Shown: piece by piece, positions 6,423 to 13,451 of the stretch | Position numbering within the stretch: the first letter of the stretch is position 1 | How the letters are laid out: each line of letters starts with the position of its first letter | Source: an uncultured Lysobacteraceae bacterium | GTDB taxonomy: Bacteria; Pseudomonadota; Gammaproteobacteria; Xanthomonadales; Rhodanobacteraceae | DNA length: 16,677 bases | Assembly: GCA_946482585.1 (NCBI GenBank) | Contig: CAMLSI010000045.1 | Location: 1-16,677 of the forward strand | Direction: 5' to 3' | The notes under the pieces: generated by a model | The model's database searches: none | What the model was told of the DNA's origin: nothing | The model's input: only the letters and a program-made list of their open reading frames with translations | Translations under genes and position numbers: made by a program

Positions 6423-7583
6423 ATGCGGACTGCGGTATTGGGAATGTTGCTGCTGGCGGCGGCAGGTGTTCAGGCGGCCGAGCCGCGCACGGTTCCGCCG
6501 GAAGTGCTGGCGTTGATCCAGGACGACGACCCGTATCCGCTGCCGCGCGGGCTCAGCGCCGAGGAGCGGCGAAACTGGCGCCTGCCCGACGCGCTGCATA
6601 CGCCGTACGCACCGCCGCCCGGCAAGGTGCGCGCGCAGGCCGAGTACGAGGGCAACAGCGGGATTCTCGTGCGCTGGGGTTCGCAGAACGCGCTGATCAC
6701 ACAGATGACGGTCGCGATCACGACCGGCGATCCGGATGCGCGCGTCTACGTGGTCGTGACCGGCACGAGCCAGCAGAACAGCGCGACCTCCACCCTGACC
6801 GGCGCCGGCGCCGACCTGTCGCGGGTGAAGTTCGTGACGCAGGCCTGCAGCAGCGGCTGCAGCGTCTGGATGCGCGACTACGGTCCGCGCTTCATCGAGG
6901 ACAACGGCCGCCGCAGCGCGGTCGACCACGTCTACAATCGCCCCCGCCCTGTCGACGACGCGTTTCCGGCTACCTGGTCGACGTATGCGGGCGAAACGAA
7001 ATACGACATTCCGCTCACGCACGGTGGCGGCAATTTCCACTTGTTCCGAAATCGCGACGCGTTCATGACGCGCCTGATCGTCAACGAGAATCCCGGTCTG
7101 ACCGAGCAGCAGATCAAGGACTACTACCGCGACTACCAGGGACTGAACCTGACCCTGACCGATCCGTTCCCGGCGAGCTACGACTCCACTCAGCACATCG
7201 ACATGTGGATGCTGCCGCTCGCCGACGGCAAGGTCATCATCAGCCAGCATGCGAGCGGCGACGGCGTGCCGTATTCGGTCACCGAGAGCACCGCGACCGA
7301 TCTCGCGGCGCGCGGCTATGCGGTCTACCGTACGCCGGCCTGGCGCAGCGGCGGCACGCACTACACCTATGCGAACGCCGTGCTGATGAACAAGGTCGCG
7401 CTGGTCTGCCAGTTCAACGGCTATCCGACGCAGAACGCGGCGGCGCTCGACACGTTCCGTGCGGCGCTGCCCGAGCGCAGCGTGGTCGGCGTGGATTGCA
7501 GCGGCATCATCGGGCTTGCGGGCGCGATCCACTGCATCGTCATGCACGTGCCCGATCTGCTGTTCCGCGACGGGCTCGACTGA
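6423..7583 (+). CDS. Secreted peptidylarginine deiminase-like protein (PAD_porph/agmatine deiminase fold)
   Basis: The protein has 386 residues. The frame is open far upstream, but the start at 6423 has a strong ribosome site and begins a signal peptide (MRTAVLGMLLLAAAGVQA, cleaved near residue 18), so the enzyme is exported. The guanidine-modifying residues are in place: Trp149 and Asp152 in WMRDYGPRF, the GGGNFH motif at 201-206, His258 and Asp260 in QHIDMWM, Asn318 in YTYANAVLMN, and nucleophile Cys371 in GAIHCIVMH. These spacings follow P. gingivalis PPAD (Asp130, His236, Asp238, Asn297, Cys351) within one residue. YNRPRP at 171-176 places Arg173 and Arg175 almost where PPAD uses Arg152 and Arg154 to hold a C-terminal carboxylate. 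PPAD's Ig-like and sorting domains are absent. The likely reaction is arginine to citrulline in peptides or related compounds. Cytosolic agmatine deiminase is unlikely given the export signal. Confidence 0.88.
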   Translation: MRTAVLGMLLLAAAGVQAAEPRTVPPEVLALIQDDDPYPLPRGLSAEERRNWRLPDALHTPYAPPPGKVRAQAEYEGNSGILVRWGSQNALITQMTVAITTGDPDARVYVVVTGTSQQNSATSTLTGAGADLSRVKFVTQACSSGCSVWMRDYGPRFIEDNGRRSAVDHVYNRPRPVDDAFPATWSTYAGETKYDIPLTHGGGNFHLFRNRDAFMTRLIVNENPGLTEQQIKDYYRDYQGLNLTLTDPFPASYDSTQHIDMWMLPLADGKVIISQHASGDGVPYSVTESTATDLAARGYAVYRTPAWRSGGTHYTYANAVLMNKVALVCQFNGYPTQNAAALDTFRAALPERSVVGVDCSGIIGLAGAIHCIVMHVPDLLFRDGLD

Positions 7584-7590
7584 CGCAGGG

Positions 7591-7619
7591 AAAACGACGC
7601 GACCGTCCGTGGCCGCGTC
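7591..7619 (-). terminator. Terminator between the convergent deiminase and secreted-paralogue genes
   Basis: GACGCGACC (7596-7604) pairs with GGCCGCGTC (7611-7619) except for one A-C mismatch, with a six-base loop. On the minus strand the stem is followed by GTTTT, giving a plausible intrinsic terminator for the paralogue pair, whose last stop is 12 bp before the stem. On the plus strand the same stem follows the deiminase stop but has no T run. Confidence 0.5.
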
Positions 7620-7631
7620 ACGCCGAACCGT

Positions 7632-8123
7632 TCACAACCCGTCGATCTTTTCGCCCGCCGAAGGGCTCTTGCCGGCGGTTTCGCGCAGGTAGTTGCGCGT
7701 TTCCCTGTGCGCGCGCATGCGATCGGCATACGTGACGCATTGCTTGACCTTGCGGTTGGACCCGGTCGGCGCGGCAAACTCACAGATCAGCCGGCGTCCG
7801 TCGCGCTGCGTCAGGATCGCGTTGGCGTTTTCCTGCGCGGCATAGATGTCGAGCCGATCGTCATCGTCGAGCGCGGCGCCGGCGCGCTCGCGCAACACCG
7901 CGGCGATCCGGCCGAGCTCGGCGTCGACGCTGCGGCGTTCTTCCGGCGTCACGAACTCGAAGCGGCCGCCCGGCTGCATCTCCCGGCGTATCGCCTCAGC
8001 CTGTTCGGCGAAGTGCTGCTGTTTCTCGATATCGACGAAACGCGACGATCTTTCCTCGCCGGCGAGAGCGGGCGACAACGCGGCGATCGACAGGATCGCC
8101 GCGAGCATGGCAAGTCGTTTCAT
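7632..8123 (-). CDS. Secreted protein of unknown function, tandem paralogue 2
   Basis: The protein has 163 residues. The start at 8123 gives a clean signal peptide, MKRLAMLAAILSIAALSPALA, cut near residue 21; the open frame continues upstream to 8264 but runs through the end of the neighbouring paralogue. The mature part opens with a charged, probably helical region (IEKQQHFAEQAEAIRREMQ) and then PGGRFEFVTPEER. It ends with the strongly conserved block ANAILTQRDGRRLIC, APTGSNRKVKQC and TYADRMRAHRETR. Two cysteines in that block probably form a disulfide in the periplasm. It is about 68% identical to the neighbouring paralogue over 114 residues (hand count). It lacks that protein's two extra C-terminal cysteines and ends in a polar tail. 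No known domain is recognised. It lies 29 bp after its paralogue and is probably co-transcribed. Confidence 0.8.
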   Translation of the reverse strand: MKRLAMLAAILSIAALSPALAGEERSSRFVDIEKQQHFAEQAEAIRREMQPGGRFEFVTPEERRSVDAELGRIAAVLRERAGAALDDDDRLDIYAAQENANAILTQRDGRRLICEFAAPTGSNRKVKQCVTYADRMRAHRETRNYLRETAGKSPSAGEKIDGL

Positions 8124-8152
8124 GAGGGAGGCTCCGGAGCGATGCCGACGCA

Positions 8153-8653
8153 TCAGCATTTGGTCGGGTCGTAGCAGGATTCGGCCGGCGACTTGCGCAT
8201 GTTGTCCATCATCATCCGGCGCGTTTCCTTGTGCGCGCTCATGCGGTCGGCGTAGGTGATGCACTGCTTGATCTTGCGGTTCGAGCCCGTCGGTGCGGTC
8301 CAGTCGCAGATCAGGCGGCGTCCGTCGCGCTGCGTGAGTATCGCGTTCGCGGTTTCCTGCGCGGCGAGCAGGTCGAGCTGATCGTTGTCGCCGAGACGGT
8401 TGCCGGCGCGCTTCTCGAGCAGCGCGGCGATCGTGTCGAGCTGCCGCTCGACTTCGCTGCGCTCTTGTCCGGTGACGTATTCGAAACGGCCGCCCGGCTT
8501 CATTTCCTGACGGATGGCGGCGGCCTGGTCGGCGAAGCGCTCCTGGCGCTCGGCATCGACGATGGGAGGGGACGATTCCTTGGCCTGGATGAGCCCCGGC
8601 GACAGCGTCAGGGCGGCAAGGACCAACAGCACTGCAAGGCGTGCATTCGACAT
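8153..8653 (-). CDS. Secreted protein of unknown function, tandem paralogue 1
   Basis: The protein has 166 residues. A signal peptide (MSNARLAVLLVLAALTLSPG, probably cut near residue 24 before KESS) sends it to the periplasm or beyond. The mature protein has the same plan as its downstream copy: a charged helical start (ERQERFADQAAAIRQEMK), PGGRFEYVTGQER, and then ANAILTQRDGRRLIC, APTGSNRKIKQC and TYADRMSAHKETR. It carries two more cysteines in the tail SCYDPTKC, so a second disulfide is possible. It is the first gene of the pair and has the best sigma70 promoter in the window, with a perfect TTGACA, 63-68 bp upstream. I know no function for this family. Confidence 0.82.
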   Translation of the reverse strand: MSNARLAVLLVLAALTLSPGLIQAKESSPPIVDAERQERFADQAAAIRQEMKPGGRFEYVTGQERSEVERQLDTIAALLEKRAGNRLGDNDQLDLLAAQETANAILTQRDGRRLICDWTAPTGSNRKIKQCITYADRMSAHKETRRMMMDNMRKSPAESCYDPTKC

Positions 8654-8671
8654 GGCGAGGTTCCCTGTAGA

Positions 8672-8685
8672 CCGAAGGACTTCGG
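8672..8685 (-). other. Leader palindrome before the secreted paralogue pair
   Basis: CCGAAG-GA-CTTCGG is a perfect inverted repeat 19 bp before the start codon at 8653. It lies about 8 bp past the -10 hexamer, so it would be at the very 5' end of the transcript. It may protect the mRNA end or act as an operator. Confidence 0.35.
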
Positions 8686-8692
8686 CCGACGC

Positions 8693-8721
8693 AGCCTAGA
8701 ACCGGTGCCGGAACTTGTCAA
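8693..8721 (-). promoter_or_regulatory. Sigma70 promoter of the secreted paralogue pair
   Basis: On the minus strand a consensus -35 TTGACA (8721-8716) is followed after exactly 17 bp by TAGGCT (8698-8693), which matches three -10 positions. GAACTT and AAGTTC (8711-8716 and 8727-8732) form an inverted repeat around the -35, a possible operator. The leader would be about 35 nt. Confidence 0.6.
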
Positions 8722-8817
8722 CGAAGAAGTTCGTACATTGAGTTTCGTAGGTTCGCGAGCCGCCGCCGGGCCGGTCGGCGCGCAGCAGTCCGGCCGGCGG
8801 CGACGACGGTCGCGACG

Positions 8818-9561
8818 TCAGCAGCCGTTCGCGATCGGCGTCAGGGTGCAGAGCGTCAGGCTCAGCAACTGGTCTTCGAACGGCGTGCGGAACAGCACGT
8901 CGCTGTTGATCTGCGGTCCGACGCCGACCTGCCCGAATTGGCCGATCGCAGGGTTGACGGTCCAGACGATGGGGTTAGCGCCGCTCTGCGCCGATGTCGC
9001 TTTCAGCGGGATCAGCAGTTCGAGCCAGAATCCCTGCGCCATGCCCCAGGCACCGCCGCCGATGCCGCCATTCGGGGCTGCGACGCGGTAGCCGTTGGCG
9101 CTGACGGGGAAGGCCTGCGGGCAACCGTACGCAGGATCGGCGCCGAGGTTGTACAGCGTCGGTCCCTGCGGGCTCCTGGCGAAGCAGAACGCCGGATTGT
9201 CCGCCGACGTCGCGAACTGCACGCCGGCCGGCAGCGCGATCTCGACGCCGACGGCGCTGCCCGCGCAGGGATTGCCCGGATGGCTGAGCACCAGGTGCGT
9301 GTAGAACACTTCGCCGACCGCATGCGTGCGGTTCGGCGGCAGGTAGGTGAAACCGGTATAGCCCGATACCGTGACCTCGACCTGCTGCGTGATGCAGTTG
9401 ATGTTCGTCGCGATGCTGAAGTTCGGCGTGCCGTCGAACCAGTTCAGCACGAGGGTCGGTTCGGGCGCGGAGCCGATGTGCGGCGCGGCCGCAAATACAG
9501 GCAAGGTCAACAGTATCGCCGCGATCGCGGCGAGCGGGCGGAACGGGATACGGGGCGACAT
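8818..9561 (-). CDS. Secreted protein of unknown function
   Basis: The protein has 247 residues. The start at 9561 has GGAGAG eight bases upstream and begins a signal peptide with a basic start (MSPRIPFRPLAAIAAILLTL), cut after about residue 26 (VFAAA-PHIG). The mature protein is rich in Gly, Pro, Asn and small residues, with predicted beta character (QVEVTVSGYTGFTYLPP, VGVEIALPAGVQF). It has several cysteines (NINCITQQ, HPGNPCAGS, NPAFCFARS, AYGCPQAF) and a closing LTLCTLTPIANGC that could form disulfides. SDVLFRTPFED near the end is loosely like the DGFE-type ends of some Xanthomonadales secreted proteins; this is only a resemblance from memory. No catalytic motif is seen. It lies 159 bp downstream of an ECF sigma gene on the same strand, which might regulate it. 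Confidence 0.78.
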   Translation of the reverse strand: MSPRIPFRPLAAIAAILLTLPVFAAAPHIGSAPEPTLVLNWFDGTPNFSIATNINCITQQVEVTVSGYTGFTYLPPNRTHAVGEVFYTHLVLSHPGNPCAGSAVGVEIALPAGVQFATSADNPAFCFARSPQGPTLYNLGADPAYGCPQAFPVSANGYRVAAPNGGIGGGAWGMAQGFWLELLIPLKATSAQSGANPIVWTVNPAIGQFGQVGVGPQINSDVLFRTPFEDQLLSLTLCTLTPIANGC

Positions 9562-9634
9562 GGCGGCTCTCCGGCGAGGCAACGGTATGCGTGGTTACGC
9601 AGTGCCGTGCCGAAAACCTCAACCCGGCTTCGAA

Positions 9635-9656
9635 CGACCGAGGATCTCAGCGGTCG
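9635..9656 (-). terminator. Possible hairpin after the TIGR02999-type sigma gene
   Basis: CGACCG (9635-9640) and CGGTCG (9651-9656) form a six-base stem with a ten-base loop, 64 bp past the sigma gene's stop and upstream of the next gene. There is no T run, so this is a weak call. Nothing else was seen in this 159-bp gap beyond a poor TTGAGG hexamer. Confidence 0.2.
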
Positions 9657-9720
9657 CCGAGGTTGCCGGCCTGTCCCTTGCAGTCGAGGTTCTCGCGCAT
9701 CCTGCGCCAACGGCGGGTTT

Positions 9721-10287
9721 TCAGGCCTCGATCGCGAGCTTGAGCCAGGCGCGTGCCAGGCGCAGATCGCGGTCGACCGTACCTTCGGACACCGCGAGCG
9801 TCGCGGCGATCTCGGAACGGGAAAATCCACCAAAATATACAAGTTCCACCGTGCGCGCGCGGCGCCGGTCGGTACGGCCGAGCTCGGCGAGCGCCGCGTC
9901 GACGCGCAGCAGCTGGGCGTCGGCCTCGACGGCGGCGACCTGATCGGCCGCCTCGTCGATGTCGACGCGTTCGATGCCGCCGCCGCGCTTGTCGGCCTGG
10001 CGTCGGCGCGCCGCGTCGACGAGGATCTGTCGCGTCGCCTGCGCGATGACATGGAAGAAATGGCGGCGGTCTTCCCAGTCGGCATCGGCGCCGAGGATGC
10101 GCAGCAGCGCCTCATGGGCGATCTCGGTCGGCGTCAAGGTGGCACCCGGAGCGCTGCGCAGCGAGTTCGCCGCAATCGCGCGTACGTGGCCGTAGACGAG
10201 GTTCAGCAGTGATTCGCGCGCGCCGCCGTCGCCGGATTGCCAGGCGCGCAGGAGCTGTGTGATCTGGTGCGGAGCAGCAGCATGCAT
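9721..10287 (-). CDS. ECF RNA polymerase sigma factor, TIGR02999 type
   Basis: The protein has 188 residues and is cytoplasmic; it directs RNA polymerase to a subset of promoters. Residues 8-103 are sigma region 2, with the hallmarks of the TIGR02999 (Sig-70_X6) group: LTPTEIAHEALLRIL at 51-65, then WEDRRHFFHVIAQATRQILV and DAARRRQADKRGG ending near 103. Region 4 spans about 130-188, with the helix-turn-helix FSRSEIAATLAVSEGTVDRD. The start at 10287 has AGGA upstream and gives the usual N-terminus. Such sigma factors often sit next to a Ser/Thr kinase with TPR repeats; none is present here, so it is an orphan in this window. A GCCGGC hairpin lies 17 bp before the start codon, and a -10-like GATAAT at 10331-10326. 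Confidence 0.9.
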   Translation of the reverse strand: MHAAAPHQITQLLRAWQSGDGGARESLLNLVYGHVRAIAANSLRSAPGATLTPTEIAHEALLRILGADADWEDRRHFFHVIAQATRQILVDAARRRQADKRGGGIERVDIDEAADQVAAVEADAQLLRVDAALAELGRTDRRRARTVELVYFGGFSRSEIAATLAVSEGTVDRDLRLARAWLKLAIEA

Positions 10288-10303
10288 GGGACCGGATCCT
10301 GCA

Positions 10304-10331
10304 GCCGGCGGTTGCCGGCGCGGCAATTATC
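10304..10331 (-). promoter_or_regulatory. -10-like hexamer and leader hairpin before the TIGR02999-type sigma gene
   Basis: On the minus strand GATAAT (10331-10326, five of six consensus) has no good -35 at 17 bp. GCCGGC-AACC-GCCGGC (10319-10304) is a perfect six-base hairpin just before the ribosome site. A CACAGTC heptamer occurs twice further upstream (10365-10371 and 10388-10394, 23 bp apart) and could be a pair of regulator half-sites. Confidence 0.3.
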
Positions 10332-10403
10332 CGCGGTCGCCGCACCGGGATATTTCGTCGCTGCCACAGTCGAGCCGTCGACCGCGTCACAGTCCGCGCG
10401 CGC

Positions 10404-10979
10404 TCAGGCCGGCGGCTCCAGCTGCGCCAGGTGGGCGTCGATCGCGGCGATTCGACGCCGTTGGCGGCGTACGTAGAGTACCGAGCCGATGCAGAACCCG
10501 ATGATCAGGCCGGTCGCCGCGGCGAGCTTGACCCATGAGGGCCCGGCAGCGGACGCCGCGCGAATCGTCGCGTCGCGACCGATCAGGAAACCGGTCAATG
10601 CGCCGAGCGGCAGGAACACGGGTCCCCAGAGCGTCATGCGGATCGCGTTGTACCGGCGCGCGCGCTGCAGCTTCAGCAAGTCGACGATGGAATCGTTCGC
10701 GGCATGCCAGAGGCCGCGGCGCAGGCGGTAGTTGAGAAGCACTGACGCGGCGAGGGCTGCGAGGCCGACGGCGATGCCGGCGCGCGACCAGAACCCCGCC
10801 CCGGTCACGAGCAGATGCACTGCGAATGCGGCCGCGGCAACGGCGCAGATCACGTCGAGCGCCATCAGCAGCTTCATGCGGCGGCTGCGGTGCAGCGAGG
10901 CGCGCCGCAGGCGTTCGACATCGACGGGCTGTGCCTGCCAGGCGGCTGCGAGCGAGCTCCATTCCTCCTCGACGCTCAT
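10404..10979 (-). CDS. Four-helix membrane protein paired with an ECF sigma factor (possible anti-sigma)
   Basis: The protein has 191 residues. It begins with a cytoplasmic, acidic then basic stretch of about 35 residues (EEEWSSLAAAWQAQPVDVER, then RLRRASLHRSRRMK). Four membrane helices follow near 37-58, 64-84, 115-134 and 149-170. The 85-114 loop is charged (NDSIVDLLKLQRARRYNAIR), and a short basic/acidic tail ends the protein. Its start codon overlaps the sigma gene's stop by 4 bp (ATGA), so the two are translationally coupled, the usual arrangement for a sigma factor and its membrane anti-sigma factor. It has no HxxxCxxC zinc motif, so if it is an anti-sigma it is not of the classical zinc type. 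The gene order supports that role but the protein sequence alone does not prove it. Confidence 0.8.
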   Translation of the reverse strand: MSVEEEWSSLAAAWQAQPVDVERLRRASLHRSRRMKLLMALDVICAVAAAAFAVHLLVTGAGFWSRAGIAVGLAALAASVLLNYRLRRGLWHAANDSIVDLLKLQRARRYNAIRMTLWGPVFLPLGALTGFLIGRDATIRAASAAGPSWVKLAAATGLIIGFCIGSVLYVRRQRRRIAAIDAHLAQLEPPA

Positions 10980-11515
10980 GGCGACTCTCCCATCTGCTGC
11001 GTGATGTGTTTCCGCGCGCGATTCAGGCGCACGGCGACGTTGCCGACGGAAATGCCGAGCATGTTCCCGATCTCCTCGTGGGACAGGCCTTCCAGCGCGA
11101 GCGTGACGAGCTGGCGCTGGGCCAGCGGCAGGTGCCGCACGATGCCGGCGAGACGCTCGCCGCGTTGCTGCAGGCTCGCGCTGTGCTCCGGACCGCGGCG
11201 CGGATCGGCCAGATCGCCGGGAACGTCGTCGCGGGCGAGGTCGCGGCTCGCCTGCAGCGCGTGATCGACGGCGCGGTTGTGCGCGATGCGCAGCACGAAA
11301 GTCTTCAGCGTCGCGTCGCCGCGGAAACGCGGCAGGCTTTGCCAGATCGCGAGCAGGATGTCCTGGCCGAGCTCGTCGCGCCGCGCCGGATTCGCTTCGA
11401 ACGCCGCGGCGACGCGCGCGATCGCCGCGCCGTGTTCGGCGACGATGGCGTCGAGGCTCAGCGGCGGCGTCATGGCGGCAGCACCGGCCGCTTCGTGCAG
11501 CAATGCCTCATACAT
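10976..11515 (-). CDS. ECF RNA polymerase sigma factor, encoded in the hydrolase-NatAB operon
   Basis: From the start at 11515 the protein has 179 residues. Region 2 spans about 45-90 (RDELGQDILLAIWQSLPRFR, GDATLKTFVLRIAHNRAVDH). Region 4 spans 120-172 with LPLAQRQLVTLALEGLSHEE and the helix-turn-helix IGNMLGISVGNVAVRLNRAR. Between them is a short acidic, Arg-rich linker. The 11515 start overlaps the NatB gene by 8 bp. A second start at 11473 (MTPPLSLDAIV) fits the family's normal N-terminus equally well; neither has a strong ribosome site, which suits translational coupling. The downstream gene overlaps by 4 bp and encodes a membrane protein, the normal position for an anti-sigma. Its position after an ABC exporter suggests that the sigma and transporter are made together. 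Confidence 0.9.
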   Translation of the reverse strand: MYEALLHEAAGAAAMTPPLSLDAIVAEHGAAIARVAAAFEANPARRDELGQDILLAIWQSLPRFRGDATLKTFVLRIAHNRAVDHALQASRDLARDDVPGDLADPRRGPEHSASLQQRGERLAGIVRHLPLAQRQLVTLALEGLSHEEIGNMLGISVGNVAVRLNRARKHITQQMGESP

Positions 11516-12689
11516 CGATCACGTAGCGTTCGCTGGCCATGCGCCGCGCGGCGAACACCACGCAGGCCACCGCGCCCGCCAGCGAAACGCTCATGGCGGT
11601 GGCCGCCTGTGCGAACCGGACGGTACCGTCGCGCGCCATGTCGAGCACCAGCGTCTGCTCCGCGAGCAGCGGTATGCGATACCACCAGGACTGCGGTTCG
11701 AGCTGCAGCGCAGGCACGAACGCGGGCACGAGCGCGGCAACCAGCACGAGCATCACGGACGACTGCGCTTCCTTGAACGAGCGCGAATTCAGCGCGATCG
11801 CGATCTGCAGCGCCGGCGCGAGCAGGCACAGGGGCAGCGCGATCAGATAGAGCAGCGCAAGATCCGTCGCGTCGACCTGCCACGACAATCCGATGTTCTC
11901 CAGCGGCAGCGACTGCAGCACGAAATGTCCCGCAACGAATTCGAGCGCGAGTCCCACGGCGCAGAATACGGCGGCGGCGAGCCATTTGCCCACGACGAGA
12001 TCGAGACCGTGAATCGGCTGGGCCAGCAGGATTTCGAGCGATCGGCGCTCGCGCTCGCCGGCGCTGCTGTCGATCGCGATGTCCATGCCGAAATACAGCA
12101 CGGCGATCAGGAAAATGCCGAACAGCACGGCGATGTGCCGGCCGGCGCGCGTGGCCGGCGTCGCCATGTCGAAGCTGTCGACGACGAGTGGGCGCAGATG
12201 GGCCAGCGACAAGCCCTGGCCGGTCAGGCGTGCCGCGCTCGTATCGTGGCCGTAGGCCTGGAGCGCCGACGTGAGGGCTTCGAGCTGGGCCGGCTTGACG
12301 CGGATGCTGTCGTGCCACAGCTCCGCGCGCGCGGGCTCCTGTGCCGCATAGCGTTGCGCGAAATCGTCGGCCAGGCGGATCACTGCGGCATAGCGGTGGC
12401 CGGATACGACGTGCCGCAGCGCCGCTTCGTCGGCGGCCTCGACGACTTCCGTTGGGATGCGCGCCTGCGCCAGACGTGCGAGCAGTCGCGGCGCCTGGAC
12501 CGCGTTGACGACGCCGACGCGGATTTCTTCGGTTTCGCTGCGGGCCCGGCGCCGGATGTCGTTGTCGAGTGTCGCCCACATCAGCAGCGGGTAGAGCAGC
12601 GTCATGAGCGCGAGGCTGCGCAGCGAGCGCCGGTCGCGCAACGCGTCGCGCAGTTCCTTGTGCAGCACGATCCACCATCGGCGGCTCAT
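11508..12689 (-). CDS. ABC-2 transporter permease, NatB-like
   Basis: The protein has 393 residues. It has the NatB/ABC-2 layout: a basic cytoplasmic start (MSRRWWIVLHKELRDALRDR), a first helix at about 24-42, and a large extracytoplasmic domain of roughly 140 residues. Five more helices follow, including IAVLFGIFLIAVLYFGMDIA and the ALLYLIALPLCLLAPALQI region. The cytoplasmic motif ERERRSLEILLAQPIHGLDL after the second helix is a hallmark of this family, lying where the ATPase docks. It overlaps the ATPase gene by 4 bp and the sigma gene by 8 bp. In Bacillus NatAB exports sodium, but many homologues export other compounds, so the substrate is unknown. Confidence 0.88.
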   Translation of the reverse strand: MSRRWWIVLHKELRDALRDRRSLRSLALMTLLYPLLMWATLDNDIRRRARSETEEIRVGVVNAVQAPRLLARLAQARIPTEVVEAADEAALRHVVSGHRYAAVIRLADDFAQRYAAQEPARAELWHDSIRVKPAQLEALTSALQAYGHDTSAARLTGQGLSLAHLRPLVVDSFDMATPATRAGRHIAVLFGIFLIAVLYFGMDIAIDSSAGERERRSLEILLAQPIHGLDLVVGKWLAAAVFCAVGLALEFVAGHFVLQSLPLENIGLSWQVDATDLALLYLIALPLCLLAPALQIAIALNSRSFKEAQSSVMLVLVAALVPAFVPALQLEPQSWWYRIPLLAEQTLVLDMARDGTVRFAQAATAMSVSLAGAVACVVFAARRMASERYVIDV

Positions 12690-13420
12690 GCGGCGATTCC
12701 TTCCGCGGTGCCGGTCAATGCGACGAAAGCATCTTCGAGCTGCCGCGTGCCGGTGCGGGCGCAGAGATCGGCGGCGCTGCCGCGGGCGACGCTGCGCCCT
12801 TGCGCGATCACCACCACCTCATCGCAGAGGAGGTTGACCTCCTGCATGACATGGCTCGCGAGCACGATGCAGCAACCCTGGTCGCGCAGGTTCAGCAGCG
12901 CCGTGCGCAGCGCGCGCGCGCTGGTCACGTCGAGACCGCGGCTCGGTTCGTCCAGCAGCAGATTGCGCGGGCGGTGCAGCAGCGCGCGGGCGAGCGCGAC
13001 CTTCATGCGCTGGCCCTGGGAAAAACCCGCGGCGCGGCGGTCGATGATGTCTTCGAGGCCGACCAGCGTCGCGATCTCCTGCGTGGCGCGCGCGATGGCC
13101 GTGTCGTCCATTCCGTGCAGGCGGCCGAAGTAGGCGAGGTGTTCGCGCGTCGTCAGGCGCGGGTACAGCCCGACCTGATCGGTGACGATGCCGAGGCAAC
13201 GGCGTGCCGCGAGCGGGTCGCGCGCCGGGTCGATGCCGTCGATCGACGCGCTGCCGCGGTCGGCCACCAGCAGGCCGAACAGGATGCGCAGCGCGGTAGT
13301 CTTGCCGGCGCCGTTGGGGCCGAGCAGCGCGGTGATGCAGCCGTCCTGCGCGGCGAACTGCAGTCCGTCCAGCGCCGTGACGGCGCCGAATGATTTGTGG
13401 ACGTCATTCAAAAGAATCAT
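12686..13420 (-). CDS. ABC transporter ATP-binding protein, NatA-like
   Basis: The protein has 244 residues from the start at 13420 (MILLNDVHKSFGAVTALDGL); the longer in-frame ORF adds an unrelated Pro/Arg-rich leader. All ATPase motifs are intact: Walker A GPNGAGKTT (34-42), Q-loop TDQVGLYPRLT with Gln82, signature FSQGQRMKVALARAL (133-147), Walker B NLLLDEPSRGLD (153-164), and the switch His190 in ASHVMQE. FSQGQRMKV is normal for the NatA branch, not a defect. The C-terminal ELEDAFVALTG-like end (QLEDAFVALTG) is common in ABC-2 ATPases. It powers the permease encoded next, sharing an ATGA overlap, and starts 31 bp after the hydrolase gene. Confidence 0.93.
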   Translation of the reverse strand: MILLNDVHKSFGAVTALDGLQFAAQDGCITALLGPNGAGKTTALRILFGLLVADRGSASIDGIDPARDPLAARRCLGIVTDQVGLYPRLTTREHLAYFGRLHGMDDTAIARATQEIATLVGLEDIIDRRAAGFSQGQRMKVALARALLHRPRNLLLDEPSRGLDVTSARALRTALLNLRDQGCCIVLASHVMQEVNLLCDEVVVIAQGRSVARGSAADLCARTGTRQLEDAFVALTGTAEGIAA

Positions 13421-13451
13421 GCGGAGAATCCGTGACGGAGGAAGATGCGGA

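Larger units (their letters stand above)
7632..8653 (-). repeat. Tandem gene duplication (two secreted paralogues)
   Basis: The two adjacent genes encode proteins sharing 78 of 114 aligned core residues by hand count. Identity is highest over the last 50 residues and low in the signal peptides and C-termini. Head-to-tail order with a 29-bp gap points to local duplication followed by divergence. Confidence 0.85.

Noticed and set aside
6423..7583. Agmatine deiminase of polyamine metabolism
   Set aside because: The clear signal peptide, the YNRPRP arginine pair and PPAD-like spacing do not fit a cytosolic agmatine enzyme, and no polyamine genes are nearby.
9573..9598. GTAACC-N16-CGCC, an ECF-like promoter before the secreted unknown at 8818-9561
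   Set aside because: The -10 part would overlap the ribosome site and leave a leader of only about five bases, so it cannot serve this start.
8938..10212. 424-residue plus-strand open frame
   Set aside because: It is antisense to the secreted unknown and the TIGR02999-type sigma gene, whose family motifs are clear.
12987..13022. FSQGQ in place of LSGGQ in the NatA-like ATPase, possibly a defective signature
   Set aside because: NatA-branch ATPases commonly vary here and the following RMKVALARAL and all other ATPase motifs are intact.
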